From positions 1 through 64,000 of the forward strand of contig DASUFP010000039.1 of NCBI GenBank assembly GCA_036274495.1: a stretch of 64,000 nt of DNA. Reading direction: 5' to 3'. The position numbers and the translations under genes are program-made. Origin of the DNA: DASUFP01 sp036274495. Lineage in GTDB: Bacteria > Bacteroidota > Bacteroidia > AKYH767-A > OLB10. Below the pieces are notes generated by a model. That model did no database searches. It saw only the letters and a list, made by a program, of their open reading frames with translations, and was not told where the DNA came from. Positions 28,714-36,292 of this stretch are shown here, one piece after another. Numbering within the stretch: position 1 is the first letter of the stretch; the number at the start of each line of letters is the position of its first letter.

Positions 28714-29580
28714 TTATTCGGAATTCAACCGTTTAATATTTTTTGATAATGAAATCTGATTCATAAAATCCATTAAAAACCCATGGAATTTTAAATAGTA
28801 TAAATATGGGGCACTTTCCACTCTATTAATTATTTGTTTTTGAGTATCATATTGCATACCTCCCCTATGAGTTTTGTTTCTCATCAATTTAATCTCTTCA
28901 AAGGTCAACAGAATGTCCTTAAATCGTTCTTCAGACAATACTTCCTCGTCAAAGTATAAGTAATACACCAGAAGTCGGAATCTTTGAAGAATCTCCTTGA
29001 TGTCATTTTTCGTGGCATCTTTGAAATAATTGTCATAATCCGCTCCAGTATAATATTTATTACTTGGCTTAAATTTTATTCTTAGAATTGTTGACTCCAA
29101 AGAAAACCCTTTCCTTGATTTATCCTGCTGCTGGGTAATTTTATTATACCAAGTATTGGTAATCAGTTGTAACTTTCTATCTAATTTAAATTTATCAAAT
29201 AAAGTTGAGTTTTCATAAATTGCATTTATAACACACTCCAGTTGCTGATATATGGAAACACAAAATCGCTCAAAATCATCCCTTCGTTTTTGATGTTCCA
29301 TTTCAACAAAATCACTAACCAATTTTCTTTGAACTTCCGTTGACAATAGGTTATAAATACCTAAACATCCATAAAATTCCTGAGCTTGCTTGAATATGAC
29401 CGGCTCCACTGCCTGTTCATGCACCAACCTTATAACTGAATTAGCAAATTCCTTCCCTGCCAGAGTGTAGAACTTCTCCTTAGCAGAAATTACATCTGAA
29501 TGCTCCTTACCCAGTGTCCGTTCAAGAATATCTATTTGCTCTTGAATATCCATTAAGAATCGCAGCCTGTTCAATTCCAT
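28714..29580 (-). CDS. Unknown retron-linked protein (candidate effector)
   Basis: The protein has 288 residues and is mostly helical and soluble. No family is recognised with confidence. Its ATG overlaps the RT stop (TAATG), so the two are translationally coupled, as retron effectors usually are. The only striking motif is LMRNKTHRGG at about 240-249. It resembles the R...H motif of HEPN ribonucleases, but the spacing Arg-to-His (3 residues between) is shorter than the usual 4-6. A paired internal helical pattern (EFANSVIRLVHEQ, DFERFCVSIYQQLECV) would also suit HEPN. Function unassigned; an abortive-infection toxin is a guess. Confidence 0.5.
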   Translation of the reverse strand: MELNRLRFLMDIQEQIDILERTLGKEHSDVISAKEKFYTLAGKEFANSVIRLVHEQAVEPVIFKQAQEFYGCLGIYNLLSTEVQRKLVSDFVEMEHQKRRDDFERFCVSIYQQLECVINAIYENSTLFDKFKLDRKLQLITNTWYNKITQQQDKSRKGFSLESTILRIKFKPSNKYYTGADYDNYFKDATKNDIKEILQRFRLLVYYLYFDEEVLSEERFKDILLTFEEIKLMRNKTHRGGMQYDTQKQIINRVESAPYLYYLKFHGFLMDFMNQISLSKNIKRLNSE

Positions 29581-30752
29581 TACAATTTATATTTTAACAT
29601 AGCATTTTCTACCCCTTCAGATTCCCATATATTCAATATTTCAAGAATTGATTTGGTTTCAACATTCGAGTTTAAATCAATTGAAACGGATTCTGGTGTT
29701 TTCATTACCAGGCTCTGGTATTTCTCAAGCATTCGCTTTACAATAACATCATCCTTGCCTCTCACCATACTGATAAAATCAATCCGGCCCTTTAAAACAT
29801 TGGTCAAGGACTTTCTTGTTGAATCTATCAGATAAACCTTGGTTTTATCAATATCTGAATTTAGTCGCTTTTGTGCGAATTCAAACCCAAAGCTATCCCA
29901 TACATATAATAGTAATCTGGTATAACCCATGTAACTTTGATTAACGTTCACTTTCCTATTAACAATTAAGCCGGTTACTTCCTGGCGATTTTTCCACGAT
30001 TGTAGGCGTACTTTAGTTTCATTGATATTATACTTTTCATCCTTCACTATTTTTTCAATTTTGTCGATGAAGTCATCAATGAAAATATCTTTGTTCGAAG
30101 AAAATGTTATATCATCAGCATACCTCGAATACCTACATCCATTCTCTTTACTAAGCTTAAACAATTTTCGGTCGAGCCTTTGGCAGACAATATTCGTTAA
30201 TATTGGTGATGTAGGAGCCCCTTGCGGTAGAACCCCATTTTCACAACATAGGTTTGCAATCAAAAATGCAAGCGGCTCTTTATCTCCGGAGAGATTGAAT
30301 GGGTTTAACCCTAAAACCGTTTTGACACGACGGAAATCTGTTGAAGGAAAGAATTCCTTTAAATCAATATTGTAAACAAATGCTTTATCTACATGAATCT
30401 TCGCATTATGGACAATACTTTTTTGATAAACAAATCCGGTAGCACAATGGTGAGGATTAAAAATAGCAGTAAAAATAACTGAAATGGCTTTCTGTAATAA
30501 TTTCAGCGAAGCTATAGGAGCAGAAATATCTCTTGTATCACCATTCTTCTTTGGAATTTGAAATGTTTTATAGCGGGAGTTCTTTTTAAAAGCAAGGAAT
30601 CGTAGAGTTTTAGCCTCAAACTTAATAGGCTTTTTTACATTTGGGTAAAGCTTTCCTAAAACATGATTAATTAATCCCGTCAGTTGCTTTTCATTTAACA
30701 CCTGGGGATACCGTTTCCGAATTTCGTTTAATAATTCCTTTTCAATTTTCAT
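29580..30752 (-). CDS. Retron-type reverse transcriptase
   Basis: The protein has 390 residues from ATG 30752 (MKIEKELL). The hallmark retron motif NAKIH (NAxxH, 116-120) lies just before catalytic motif A (YNIDLKEFFPS, D130). PQGAPTSP is at 176-183, the catalytic YADD at 211-214, and the retron VTG triplet at 259-261 is in the thumb region. It has no maturase or endonuclease domain, which argues against a group II intron. It starts 3 bp after the a2 repeat of the msr-msd RNA. It would copy the msd RNA into multicopy single-stranded DNA, with the next gene as probable effector. The longer frame to 30893 runs through the ncRNA and is discounted. Confidence 0.92.
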   Translation of the reverse strand: MKIEKELLNEIRKRYPQVLNEKQLTGLINHVLGKLYPNVKKPIKFEAKTLRFLAFKKNSRYKTFQIPKKNGDTRDISAPIASLKLLQKAISVIFTAIFNPHHCATGFVYQKSIVHNAKIHVDKAFVYNIDLKEFFPSTDFRRVKTVLGLNPFNLSGDKEPLAFLIANLCCENGVLPQGAPTSPILTNIVCQRLDRKLFKLSKENGCRYSRYADDITFSSNKDIFIDDFIDKIEKIVKDEKYNINETKVRLQSWKNRQEVTGLIVNRKVNVNQSYMGYTRLLLYVWDSFGFEFAQKRLNSDIDKTKVYLIDSTRKSLTNVLKGRIDFISMVRGKDDVIVKRMLEKYQSLVMKTPESVSIDLNSNVETKSILEILNIWESEGVENAMLKYKL

Positions 30753-30755
30753 AAA

Positions 30756-30951
30756 ATGGGTGCCCGATGGATTTTCTCTTATGGATGAACACAGCCTTTC
30801 TTTCAAAAAAAAGAAAAACTTTAAGCATGTAATGAAACTGTTCTTCCAGGTTTTCAACGCCAAAGTGCGAGCGCAGAATCCACGTAGGAACATTACAAAT
30901 AACCATCAGCAATCGTGATGTAGAATCAAAATCTCTTATTCGGGCACCCAT
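30756..30951 (-). ncRNA. Retron msr-msd RNA
   Basis: About 196 nt, upstream of the RT on the same strand. The ends are perfect 12-nt inverted repeats: a1 ATGGGTGCCCGA at 30940-30951 and a2 TCGGGCACCCAT at 30756-30767. Inside, a short msr hairpin (CATCA-cgattgc-TGATG) is followed by a long msd hairpin at 30828-30897, bounded by TGTAATG/CATTACA and an inner GTTC/GAAC. The layout a1-msr-msd-a2-RT is that of classical retrons. Priming guanosine and exact msDNA ends are not assigned. Confidence 0.82.
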
Positions 30952-30981
30952 GATACACACAATGATAAATAAAATAATCAA

Positions 30982-31968
30982 TTAATTTAGAAAGGTTGGG
31001 GGATTGATTCTCAAATGATTAGTAAGTTTTTGTGTGCCAGGTAAACTCTGTCCACCATCATACCACCTCTGGTCTGCAGCAGCAATCTTCTTCATCCGGG
31101 CTTCCCCAATCTTCTCAATCATTTTAACCTTCCGGTCATAGTTTGATTCCGGGTGCTTCATTTTTAGTAAAACCACCAGAAATTCTACCATCATCAATAG
31201 TCCGGTAAAAATGAAATACATGATTCCCATAGCCCAGTCTGAAAACACCAGTTCAAACGTAGCCTTAATCCTGTTTAACAACATTCCTTCTCCAAATGAA
31301 GCTCTGACAAGTTGTTCAGAAGAATCCTTTTCGGAATCTGATAGCTGTTGAAGTTTTACCATGTCGGCATTGCGATTCTGGAATTCAGCATACTGTTTAT
31401 CTGCTAATAAACTTTTCAAGGCCGTCACTTTTCCACTACCATACTTTCCGGTTCCATATGTACCATCGGATTCAGCTTTAACATCCTGTACCCCTCGTTG
31501 CCAATCCTGGAAAGCAACATCCGATTTCTGTTGCGCTTCGACTATTCTGGCTGCAAAATCCGATTCCACTTTTTTCCTTTCTGCATCGACTTTTACTTCC
31601 AAAGTTTGAGCAAGGTGATGGTCGATATCTTCTTTGAATACAATCTCATCAATGATAACAGAGCCGATTGTTGCAACAAAAAATCCCAGCAGCAATCTGA
31701 TAACACTGATGGTACCACAACAATCAGCAAGTATAATGGAACGGTCAATCAGGAAGACAACAAATCCTGCAATTGAGCCGGCAATAATTCCATTGAATGC
31801 TGACATATGGAAAATCTGAGTAGCCATACCGTAACCGGTGAGGAACCATAAGATGACAGGGAGAAAAAGTGCGTTAGCAAACATCATCACTTTTTTCTTA
31901 CTGGTAGGTGTATCGTTGACTAACATGTTGTAGTCATCGCCGGTGATTTTAGAGGAGAATTTGAGCAT
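30982..31968 (-). CDS. DUF4407 membrane protein
   Basis: The protein has 328 residues. The DUF4407 pattern has two hydrophobic segments near residues 27-50 (VMMFANALFLPVILWFLTGYG) and 60-80 (IIAGSIAGFVVFLIDRSIIL), a third at about 90-110, then a long charged coiled coil (KVDAERKKVESDFAARIVEAQ) and a fourth helix near 240 (GIMYFIFTGLLMMVEFLVVLL). The function of the family is not established. It is last in a three-gene minus-strand cassette with a coiled-coil protein and an HNH protein. The start is supported by a 14-nt leader shared with the next gene upstream. Confidence 0.75.
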   Translation of the reverse strand: MLKFSSKITGDDYNMLVNDTPTSKKKVMMFANALFLPVILWFLTGYGMATQIFHMSAFNGIIAGSIAGFVVFLIDRSIILADCCGTISVIRLLLGFFVATIGSVIIDEIVFKEDIDHHLAQTLEVKVDAERKKVESDFAARIVEAQQKSDVAFQDWQRGVQDVKAESDGTYGTGKYGSGKVTALKSLLADKQYAEFQNRNADMVKLQQLSDSEKDSSEQLVRASFGEGMLLNRIKATFELVFSDWAMGIMYFIFTGLLMMVEFLVVLLKMKHPESNYDRKVKMIEKIGEARMKKIAAADQRWYDGGQSLPGTQKLTNHLRINPPTFLN

Positions 31969-31977
31969 GGTTAATGA

Positions 31978-31991
31978 GGTTAAAAGGTTAA
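31978..31991 (-). promoter_or_regulatory. Shared translation leader TTAACCTTTTAACC (copy 1)
   Basis: The same 14 nt (copy 2 at 32622-32635) lie exactly 9 nt before the start codons of the DUF4407 gene and of the coiled-coil gene. This decides both starts and suggests a common leader or recent duplication of the upstream region. Confidence 0.55.
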
Positions 31992-32027
31992 TAATTTTGT
32001 TGGTTGAATCATGTTTTAACAGGGATG

Positions 32028-32612
32028 TCAGTTAAACATCCCTGTTGTTTGAGCGAACAGTTTCGCCTCCTGGTACTCCCTGCATCCACGCAGGTAGCCT
32101 TCCCGGTATTGATGAATGGCTTTCATGACCAGTCCTTCATCTTCCGCCGAATAAGCCTTCTCAGCCTCCAACTTACTGATGTTGGATTCAATCTCTGAAA
32201 TACGGAGGTCAAGTTGTTCGCTCAGCCTTTCGGATAAGCCACGGGTCTCAATCTCTTGGTTGCGCAGTTGGAAAATCTCCTGCTTGCGAACATCAATTGC
32301 CCGGTCGATAATCTGACGAAAACTTGCCCGGATGATTGAAAGTTTCTGTTGCAGAAACTCCGTTGTATGCATGGCATAACCATCATTAAACCCGGTAGAA
32401 GAAAAATCAGCCTGCATGAACTCCTGCAGTGGACTCAATTGCTCTTGTTCCGGTTGTTCAACCGGCGGAGGTGTATTATCCACGAACAACCCTTTCAACA
32501 GGTCATTTGCGAATTCAGTTGAAGAATTGGATTCAACTGGTTGAGTTTCCAGTTGAGAATTGCTGGGCTCAGTTTTCGCTCCGAAGCCGAAGAGCTTTCT
32601 CAAGAAGTTCAT
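32028..32612 (-). CDS. Coiled-coil protein of unknown function
   Basis: The protein has 194 residues from ATG 32612 (MNFLRKLFGFG). An in-frame ATG at 32645 is discounted because the 14-nt TTAACCTTTTAACC leader shared with the DUF4407 gene sits just before 32612. An amphipathic N-terminus and a Pro/Gln-rich linker (about 15-70) precede a long helix (about 80-165) with heptad-like LSERLSEQLDLRISEIESNISKLEAEK. No catalytic motif. It probably forms a complex with the DUF4407 membrane protein 59 bp downstream; this is inferred from the operon alone. Confidence 0.65.
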   Translation of the reverse strand: MNFLRKLFGFGAKTEPSNSQLETQPVESNSSTEFANDLLKGLFVDNTPPPVEQPEQEQLSPLQEFMQADFSSTGFNDGYAMHTTEFLQQKLSIIRASFRQIIDRAIDVRKQEIFQLRNQEIETRGLSERLSEQLDLRISEIESNISKLEAEKAYSAEDEGLVMKAIHQYREGYLRGCREYQEAKLFAQTTGMFN

Positions 32613-32621
32613 AAGTGAATG

Positions 32622-32635
32622 GGTTAAAAGGTTAA
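32622..32635 (-). promoter_or_regulatory. Shared translation leader TTAACCTTTTAACC (copy 2)
   Basis: Identical over 14 nt to 31978-31991 and at the same 9-nt distance from a start codon (ATG 32612). Evidence for the start choice and for a common origin of the two leaders. Confidence 0.55.
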
Positions 32636-32937
32636 AATTTTTCATTTGAAGGTGAGTTAATAGGGAAGGATGGTATTGTGAATAATTGATGCCCCCTTTC
32701 GTGGCATTCCCGGCACAGGGTTACCAGATACTTGTTCGCATATTGCCAGGGTAATCGTTTCTGGCCTGTTTTGGCGCAGAAATGGTACTGCCGGTGGTGG
32801 ACATCCAAATACTTCGTAGAACCGCAATTCAGGCATTTATGTCCATCCCTGTTCAGGATTACTTTCCGCTTCTCCCTCCATTGAGTAAATTGAAGCAGTC
32901 TGGCGTATTCCGGTTGATTATTGATTATTTCTGACAT
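32632..32937 (-). CDS. Small HNH-type protein
   Basis: The protein has 101 residues from ATG 32937 (MSEIINNQ). The core CLNCGSTKYLDVHHRQYHF ... LCRECHERGH fits a small HNH nuclease: two CxxC pairs bind a structural zinc and the VHH dyad is catalytic-like. At this length it is only the nuclease module, with no DNA-binding domain seen. An in-frame ATG at 32994 exists, but the added residues are unlike the family. It overlaps or abuts the following gene in the cassette. Confidence 0.75.
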   Translation of the reverse strand: MSEIINNQPEYARLLQFTQWREKRKVILNRDGHKCLNCGSTKYLDVHHRQYHFCAKTGQKRLPWQYANKYLVTLCRECHERGHQLFTIPSFPINSPSNEKF

Positions 32938-33030
32938 CAGATTAGAATTTGTTGTGATGCCAGTCCATTGACAAAAATGTGTCCAGATTGGCACCTATTT
33001 GTATATCAATTGATTATAATTTTATCATCT

Positions 33031-33069
33031 ATCATATTATGATTTATAATATCATTTTATGATATTATA
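33031..33069. promoter_or_regulatory. AT-rich palindromes upstream of the HNH cassette
   Basis: ATCATA-T-TATGAT (33031-33043) is followed by a perfect 11+3+11 palindrome, TATAATATCAT-TTT-ATGATATTATA (33045-33069), about 100 bp before the HNH start. There is no T-run, so not a terminator. It could be a repressor operator or an AT-rich origin/nicking region; I cannot distinguish. Confidence 0.4.
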
Positions 33070-33189
33070 TCAACGTCTTTCGAAGTTCAATTGAACAGAA
33101 TATGATGTCTTTTCCCATTTGAGGAGCTTGGAAAAGCGTGATGAAAAACAGTAAAATCCTGATATTCAGTTAGTAAACGAAACCGACAG

Positions 33190-33399
33190 TTAACCGCAGT
33201 TAAGGGTAATAAAGAAAAGCATAGTAAACTGAAACTTGAATAAACTAAAAGCAGAATGAACCTAAACAGAAAAATAAACCTATCCGGACCTTAACCTCAG
33301 TTAAGGGTATTATAGTAAACTACAGTAAAGTAAATCATAGGAAAGATTAATAAACCCAAAGAAAAAAAAAGCAGAGTATAGGAAAACCCGCACCTTAAC
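33190..33399. repeat. Iterated TTAAC-N4-GTTAA palindromes
   Basis: TTAAC-cgca-GTTAA at 33190-33203, CCTTAAC-ctca-GTTAAGG at 33289-33306 and a half site CCTTAAC at 33393-33399, about 100 bp apart, are embedded in otherwise gene-free DNA with repeated 'agtaaac' words. Possibly protein-binding iterons. The rest of 33070-33434 shows no gene. Confidence 0.45.
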
Positions 33400-33434
33400 C
33401 TGGCTTACCGGTCACACACCAAACCTCAATTTAA

Positions 33435-33770
33435 TTAACCAACAGGAAATTTTATTTTAAAGGCTGTTGAACAAAATGCCTGAACAATATAAGACAACAT
33501 TTCTGAATCCATTTTTTGAGTACGGAATTTTTTCTGGATATGGTATTTCCCATTAAATCGAACAACTGAGAAAACCGCCTTTTCCGTACAGTCCGAAGAA
33601 ATCACAAAAAAATATTTGCACTTGATAAAATGACCCCACCGGTCAGCAACCGGTTCCAGCTTATAAATACGGTAGCGGTATATTTCGGCAACCTTTTCCG
33701 AACTGCATCCTTCCAATGCCTTTTGAATAAATCCCGAAGGCAATTCAATTGGAATTAAATCATCGTTCAT
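33435..33770 (-). CDS. Hypothetical protein
   Basis: The protein has 111 residues from ATG 33770 (MNDDLIPIELPSG). The frame extends to 33815, but those residues are unlikely because the next gene is divergent at 33843. Alpha/beta composition with KCKYFFVISSDCTEKAVFSVVRF; no motif recognised. Possibly controlled by or with the sigma factor in the divergent direction. Confidence 0.5.
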   Translation of the reverse strand: MNDDLIPIELPSGFIQKALEGCSSEKVAEIYRYRIYKLEPVADRWGHFIKCKYFFVISSDCTEKAVFSVVRFNGKYHIQKKFRTQKMDSEMLSYIVQAFCSTAFKIKFPVG

Positions 33771-33842
33771 AAATATACCATACGAATAATGATGATTGCT
33801 TATTGATAGTAACAAATCGAATTTTTATTTCGTAACTTAATA

Positions 33843-34379
33843 ATGAATCCTGTAAAAGGCTCCCAAGATAAAATAAACTGGGATGAGGTCATTATTTATG
33901 TGAGACCGGTAATCAGGAAGGCAATCAACAAACATGTTTTTTCAAAAGACCGGTTTCTTCTCCAGGACATCGAACAGGAAATCATTATCAAAATATACAA
34001 CAAATTCCATTTGTTCAATCAGGATAAATCATTAAACGATTGGGTATATATTGTCTCAGTAAATCATATTCTGGATGTATTGAGAAAAATAAAACGAACA
34101 ACAGTTACTAACGAAAATCACTCTCGTTCAATTGATAATTGCCCTATACCAAGGGTTGAATCAATAAAGGTTTCTCCTTCAATTGAACTTTTAAACCAAC
34201 TACCTATAAAGTACAAAGAAATTATCATTAAAAAATACATTCAGGGATACAAACAAAAAGAAATCGCCATTCAGCTGGGTTTACCCATCGGTACAGTTTC
34301 ATCCCGAATTCAGAAAGGAATCAGCATTCTGAAATGCATGGTTCAAAATGAAAGCTTATCCCATTCAGACTGCCTGTAA
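33843..34379 (+). CDS. ECF-type RNA polymerase sigma factor
   Basis: The protein has 178 residues. Sigma-70 region 2 (about 18-85: DIEQEIIIKIYNKF ... LNDWVYIVSVNHILDVLRKI) and region 4 (about 120-165: LPIKYKEIIIKKYIQGYKQKEIAIQLGLPIGTVSSRIQKG, a helix-turn-helix) are both present without region 1 or 3, the ECF layout. No anti-sigma gene is visible next to it. Its 3' end overlaps the convergent 203-residue gene by 37 bp. As an island-borne sigma factor it may drive island genes; this is inference. Confidence 0.85.
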   Translation: MNPVKGSQDKINWDEVIIYVRPVIRKAINKHVFSKDRFLLQDIEQEIIIKIYNKFHLFNQDKSLNDWVYIVSVNHILDVLRKIKRTTVTNENHSRSIDNCPIPRVESIKVSPSIELLNQLPIKYKEIIIKKYIQGYKQKEIAIQLGLPIGTVSSRIQKGISILKCMVQNESLSHSDCL

Positions 34380-34954
34380 AAGTAGAATTCCACGGGCATA
34401 TCATTAATCACTTTTAAATAAATCCCGTCATCTTCGTTCAATTTCAGATATTTTACTGAACACCTTTCATTTGCATGATTTGTGATTTTATTTTCGTCAG
34501 GAATATACCGGGAATATTCTTCAATTGAACAATCATTTATTGATTCATTTTTAAATAGGTCAATGTGAGAATAAACATATCGGAAAAGAAACGGGTTTGA
34601 CTGCATGGTCACCGGTTGAAAGAAATTAATATCTTGATTCGGTATAATGTCACTCATTACATTACTTTGTTCTGAATTATATCTGCCGTTATGCTTTAAC
34701 TCAACTGGCTGAAAATAATAAACTGAAAAGGTTTCCCTTTCAATCATACTGAATAAAAGCACTTTTACTGAAGTATCATATTCAATTGAAGAGGAATCAT
34801 TGTTGAGGACATTTCTGAGGTGAGCTTTTACATCCTCAAATTGAAAAATAATATCAGGTAAGCTTGATTCAACTGAATACCATCCATCAGGGGTTCGGAA
34901 AAATTCTACGAAAAAGAGGTCATCCCCAACTGCATTTTTAGCAAAGTATCTCAC
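34343..34954 (-). CDS. Hypothetical protein convergent with sigma factor
   Basis: The protein has 203 residues. Acidic, mixed alpha/beta (SDIIPNQDINFFQPVTMQS, YLKLNEDDGIYLKVINDMP). No family recognised and no membrane segment, so unlikely to be a standard anti-sigma factor. The 37-bp convergent overlap with the sigma gene is notable because the two messages would be partly antisense. Confidence 0.5.
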   Translation of the reverse strand: MRYFAKNAVGDDLFFVEFFRTPDGWYSVESSLPDIIFQFEDVKAHLRNVLNNDSSSIEYDTSVKVLLFSMIERETFSVYYFQPVELKHNGRYNSEQSNVMSDIIPNQDINFFQPVTMQSNPFLFRYVYSHIDLFKNESINDCSIEEYSRYIPDENKITNHANERCSVKYLKLNEDDGIYLKVINDMPVEFYFYRQSEWDKLSF

Positions 34955-35102
34955 CTATAAATAATTTATCAGGAGAAAAGTGGATAATCCTGGATTATGA
35001 TACTTTTCTCCTGGGCTTCTATTTCATGCAGGAAACTAAACAGTTGAAATACATATTATCTCAACCATTCAAAACTGAAAGGAAACGCCATTTATCCACT
35101 TT

Positions 35103-35690
35103 TTAAAGATTTAAATACGCATCTTTGATTATTTGCTGGCTAAGCCCAATGTATTTTCTGGTTATCGCTGTTGACGTGTGGTTGAAAATAGAGGATAATA
35201 AAATTAACGATGCTTCACTCCGGTCATTAATTTCATAAACCCTACGCCCGAATGTTTTACGAAGGGTATGACTACTTGGATTCTGTACTTTTATTTTAAA
35301 TTTATAAAACATTTTGTGCAACCGTCGATTGATGTGTTGTCGAGTATATGGCTTCCCATTCCGGCTGCAGAAAACGAATTGATTTGCATCCTTATTGTTC
35401 TGAATATTCAAATTGATAAATACCAGGTTGATAATTTCAATTAGTGAATTATTCAGAGCGATTTTCCTGAACTTTCCTGTTTTCCCTTCATGAAGGGCAA
35501 TTTCATTTTTGTTTATTAATTGCTCCCACTTCAATTGAAGAATATCTCCGATTCTCATTCCACAGAAACCACCAAGACTAACAAAGAGGAGCAATTTATA
35601 TTCACCTGTTTTTTTCAATGATTCGATTAAAACCAGAAATTGTCCCCAATCCATACCGGAGCATTCTGTAAGTTGATTTTGCTTTGCCAT
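35103..35690 (-). CDS. Minimal tyrosine recombinase (catalytic domain only)
   Basis: The protein has 195 residues. It carries the catalytic set of tyrosine recombinases: R in GMRIGDIL, HTLRKTF (HxxR), the second His in FNHTSTAITRKYIG, and the nucleophile Tyr in that last motif. There is no N-terminal core-binding or arm-binding domain, so it is about half the usual length. It may be a DNA-rearrangement enzyme (XerC-like, invertase-like) or a degraded integrase; the intact motifs argue for function. It lies between small unknown genes. Confidence 0.75.
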   Translation of the reverse strand: MAKQNQLTECSGMDWGQFLVLIESLKKTGEYKLLLFVSLGGFCGMRIGDILQLKWEQLINKNEIALHEGKTGKFRKIALNNSLIEIINLVFINLNIQNNKDANQFVFCSRNGKPYTRQHINRRLHKMFYKFKIKVQNPSSHTLRKTFGRRVYEINDRSEASLILLSSIFNHTSTAITRKYIGLSQQIIKDAYLNL

Positions 35691-35835
35691 GTTGTTTTTT
35701 AATAGATACGTTTCATTTTCCCCGTTTAATTATGGAAAGTGAAACTCCAATTGGTAAATCCACTAATCGACAAAACAAAAATGAATGATATTCAATTGAT
35801 TGATAAAAACGGGTTCACTTATACCAGAAGTGAAC

Positions 35836-36249
35836 TTATTCAACAGGGATTCCGGTCAATTCCGACAAGCGAATTCGCTCATGATTGGTGGTTTCGATGA
35901 AAAATTTTAACCAGATGTATTTTTCTCTGACAAAGTACGGTCTGATAGCTTCCATTATCCAATTTATCTGCTTTGGATTGTCTGACGAGCAATAATGTTC
36001 AAATGGTAGTGAAATGAAATGCATGCTATCCTGATGACCTGATTCAATCCCAACCAGGCTGATATTGAAGAATGATATTCTGTTTAGTAAAGTTGGAAGG
36101 TCATCAAATGAACAAAGCACAAAGTCGGAATCGTGGACCATTCCTTCCAGTATAAATTCAATCATTAACACCTTCTCAAATTGCAATGCAGGTGATGTGA
36201 ATAAAAGTGAATTGAATTTTATTCTTGCCAGTTTTGTAATCAGTACCAT
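35836..36249 (-). CDS. Hypothetical protein
   Basis: The protein has 137 residues. No recognised domain; a central FDDLPTLLNRISFFNISLVGIE and a C-terminal DNPKQINWIMEAIRPYFVREKYIWLKFFIET suggest a compact alpha/beta fold. Next upstream on the same strand is the sigma-54 activator. No functional guess. Confidence 0.45.
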   Translation of the reverse strand: MVLITKLARIKFNSLLFTSPALQFEKVLMIEFILEGMVHDSDFVLCSFDDLPTLLNRISFFNISLVGIESGHQDSMHFISLPFEHYCSSDNPKQINWIMEAIRPYFVREKYIWLKFFIETTNHERIRLSELTGIPVE

Positions 36250-36292
36250 ATTTCAGTAATACGAAACCGACTACAAATCTGATTAATTGAAT

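Noticed and set aside
30753..30893. A longer reverse transcriptase starting at 30893
   Set aside because: The added part translates the msr-msd RNA; ATG 30752 after the a2 repeat is the sensible start.
29580..30893. Group II intron or diversity-generating retroelement instead of a retron
   Set aside because: No maturase domain, no intron structure, no template repeats, while NAxxH, VTG and a1/a2 repeats fit a retron.
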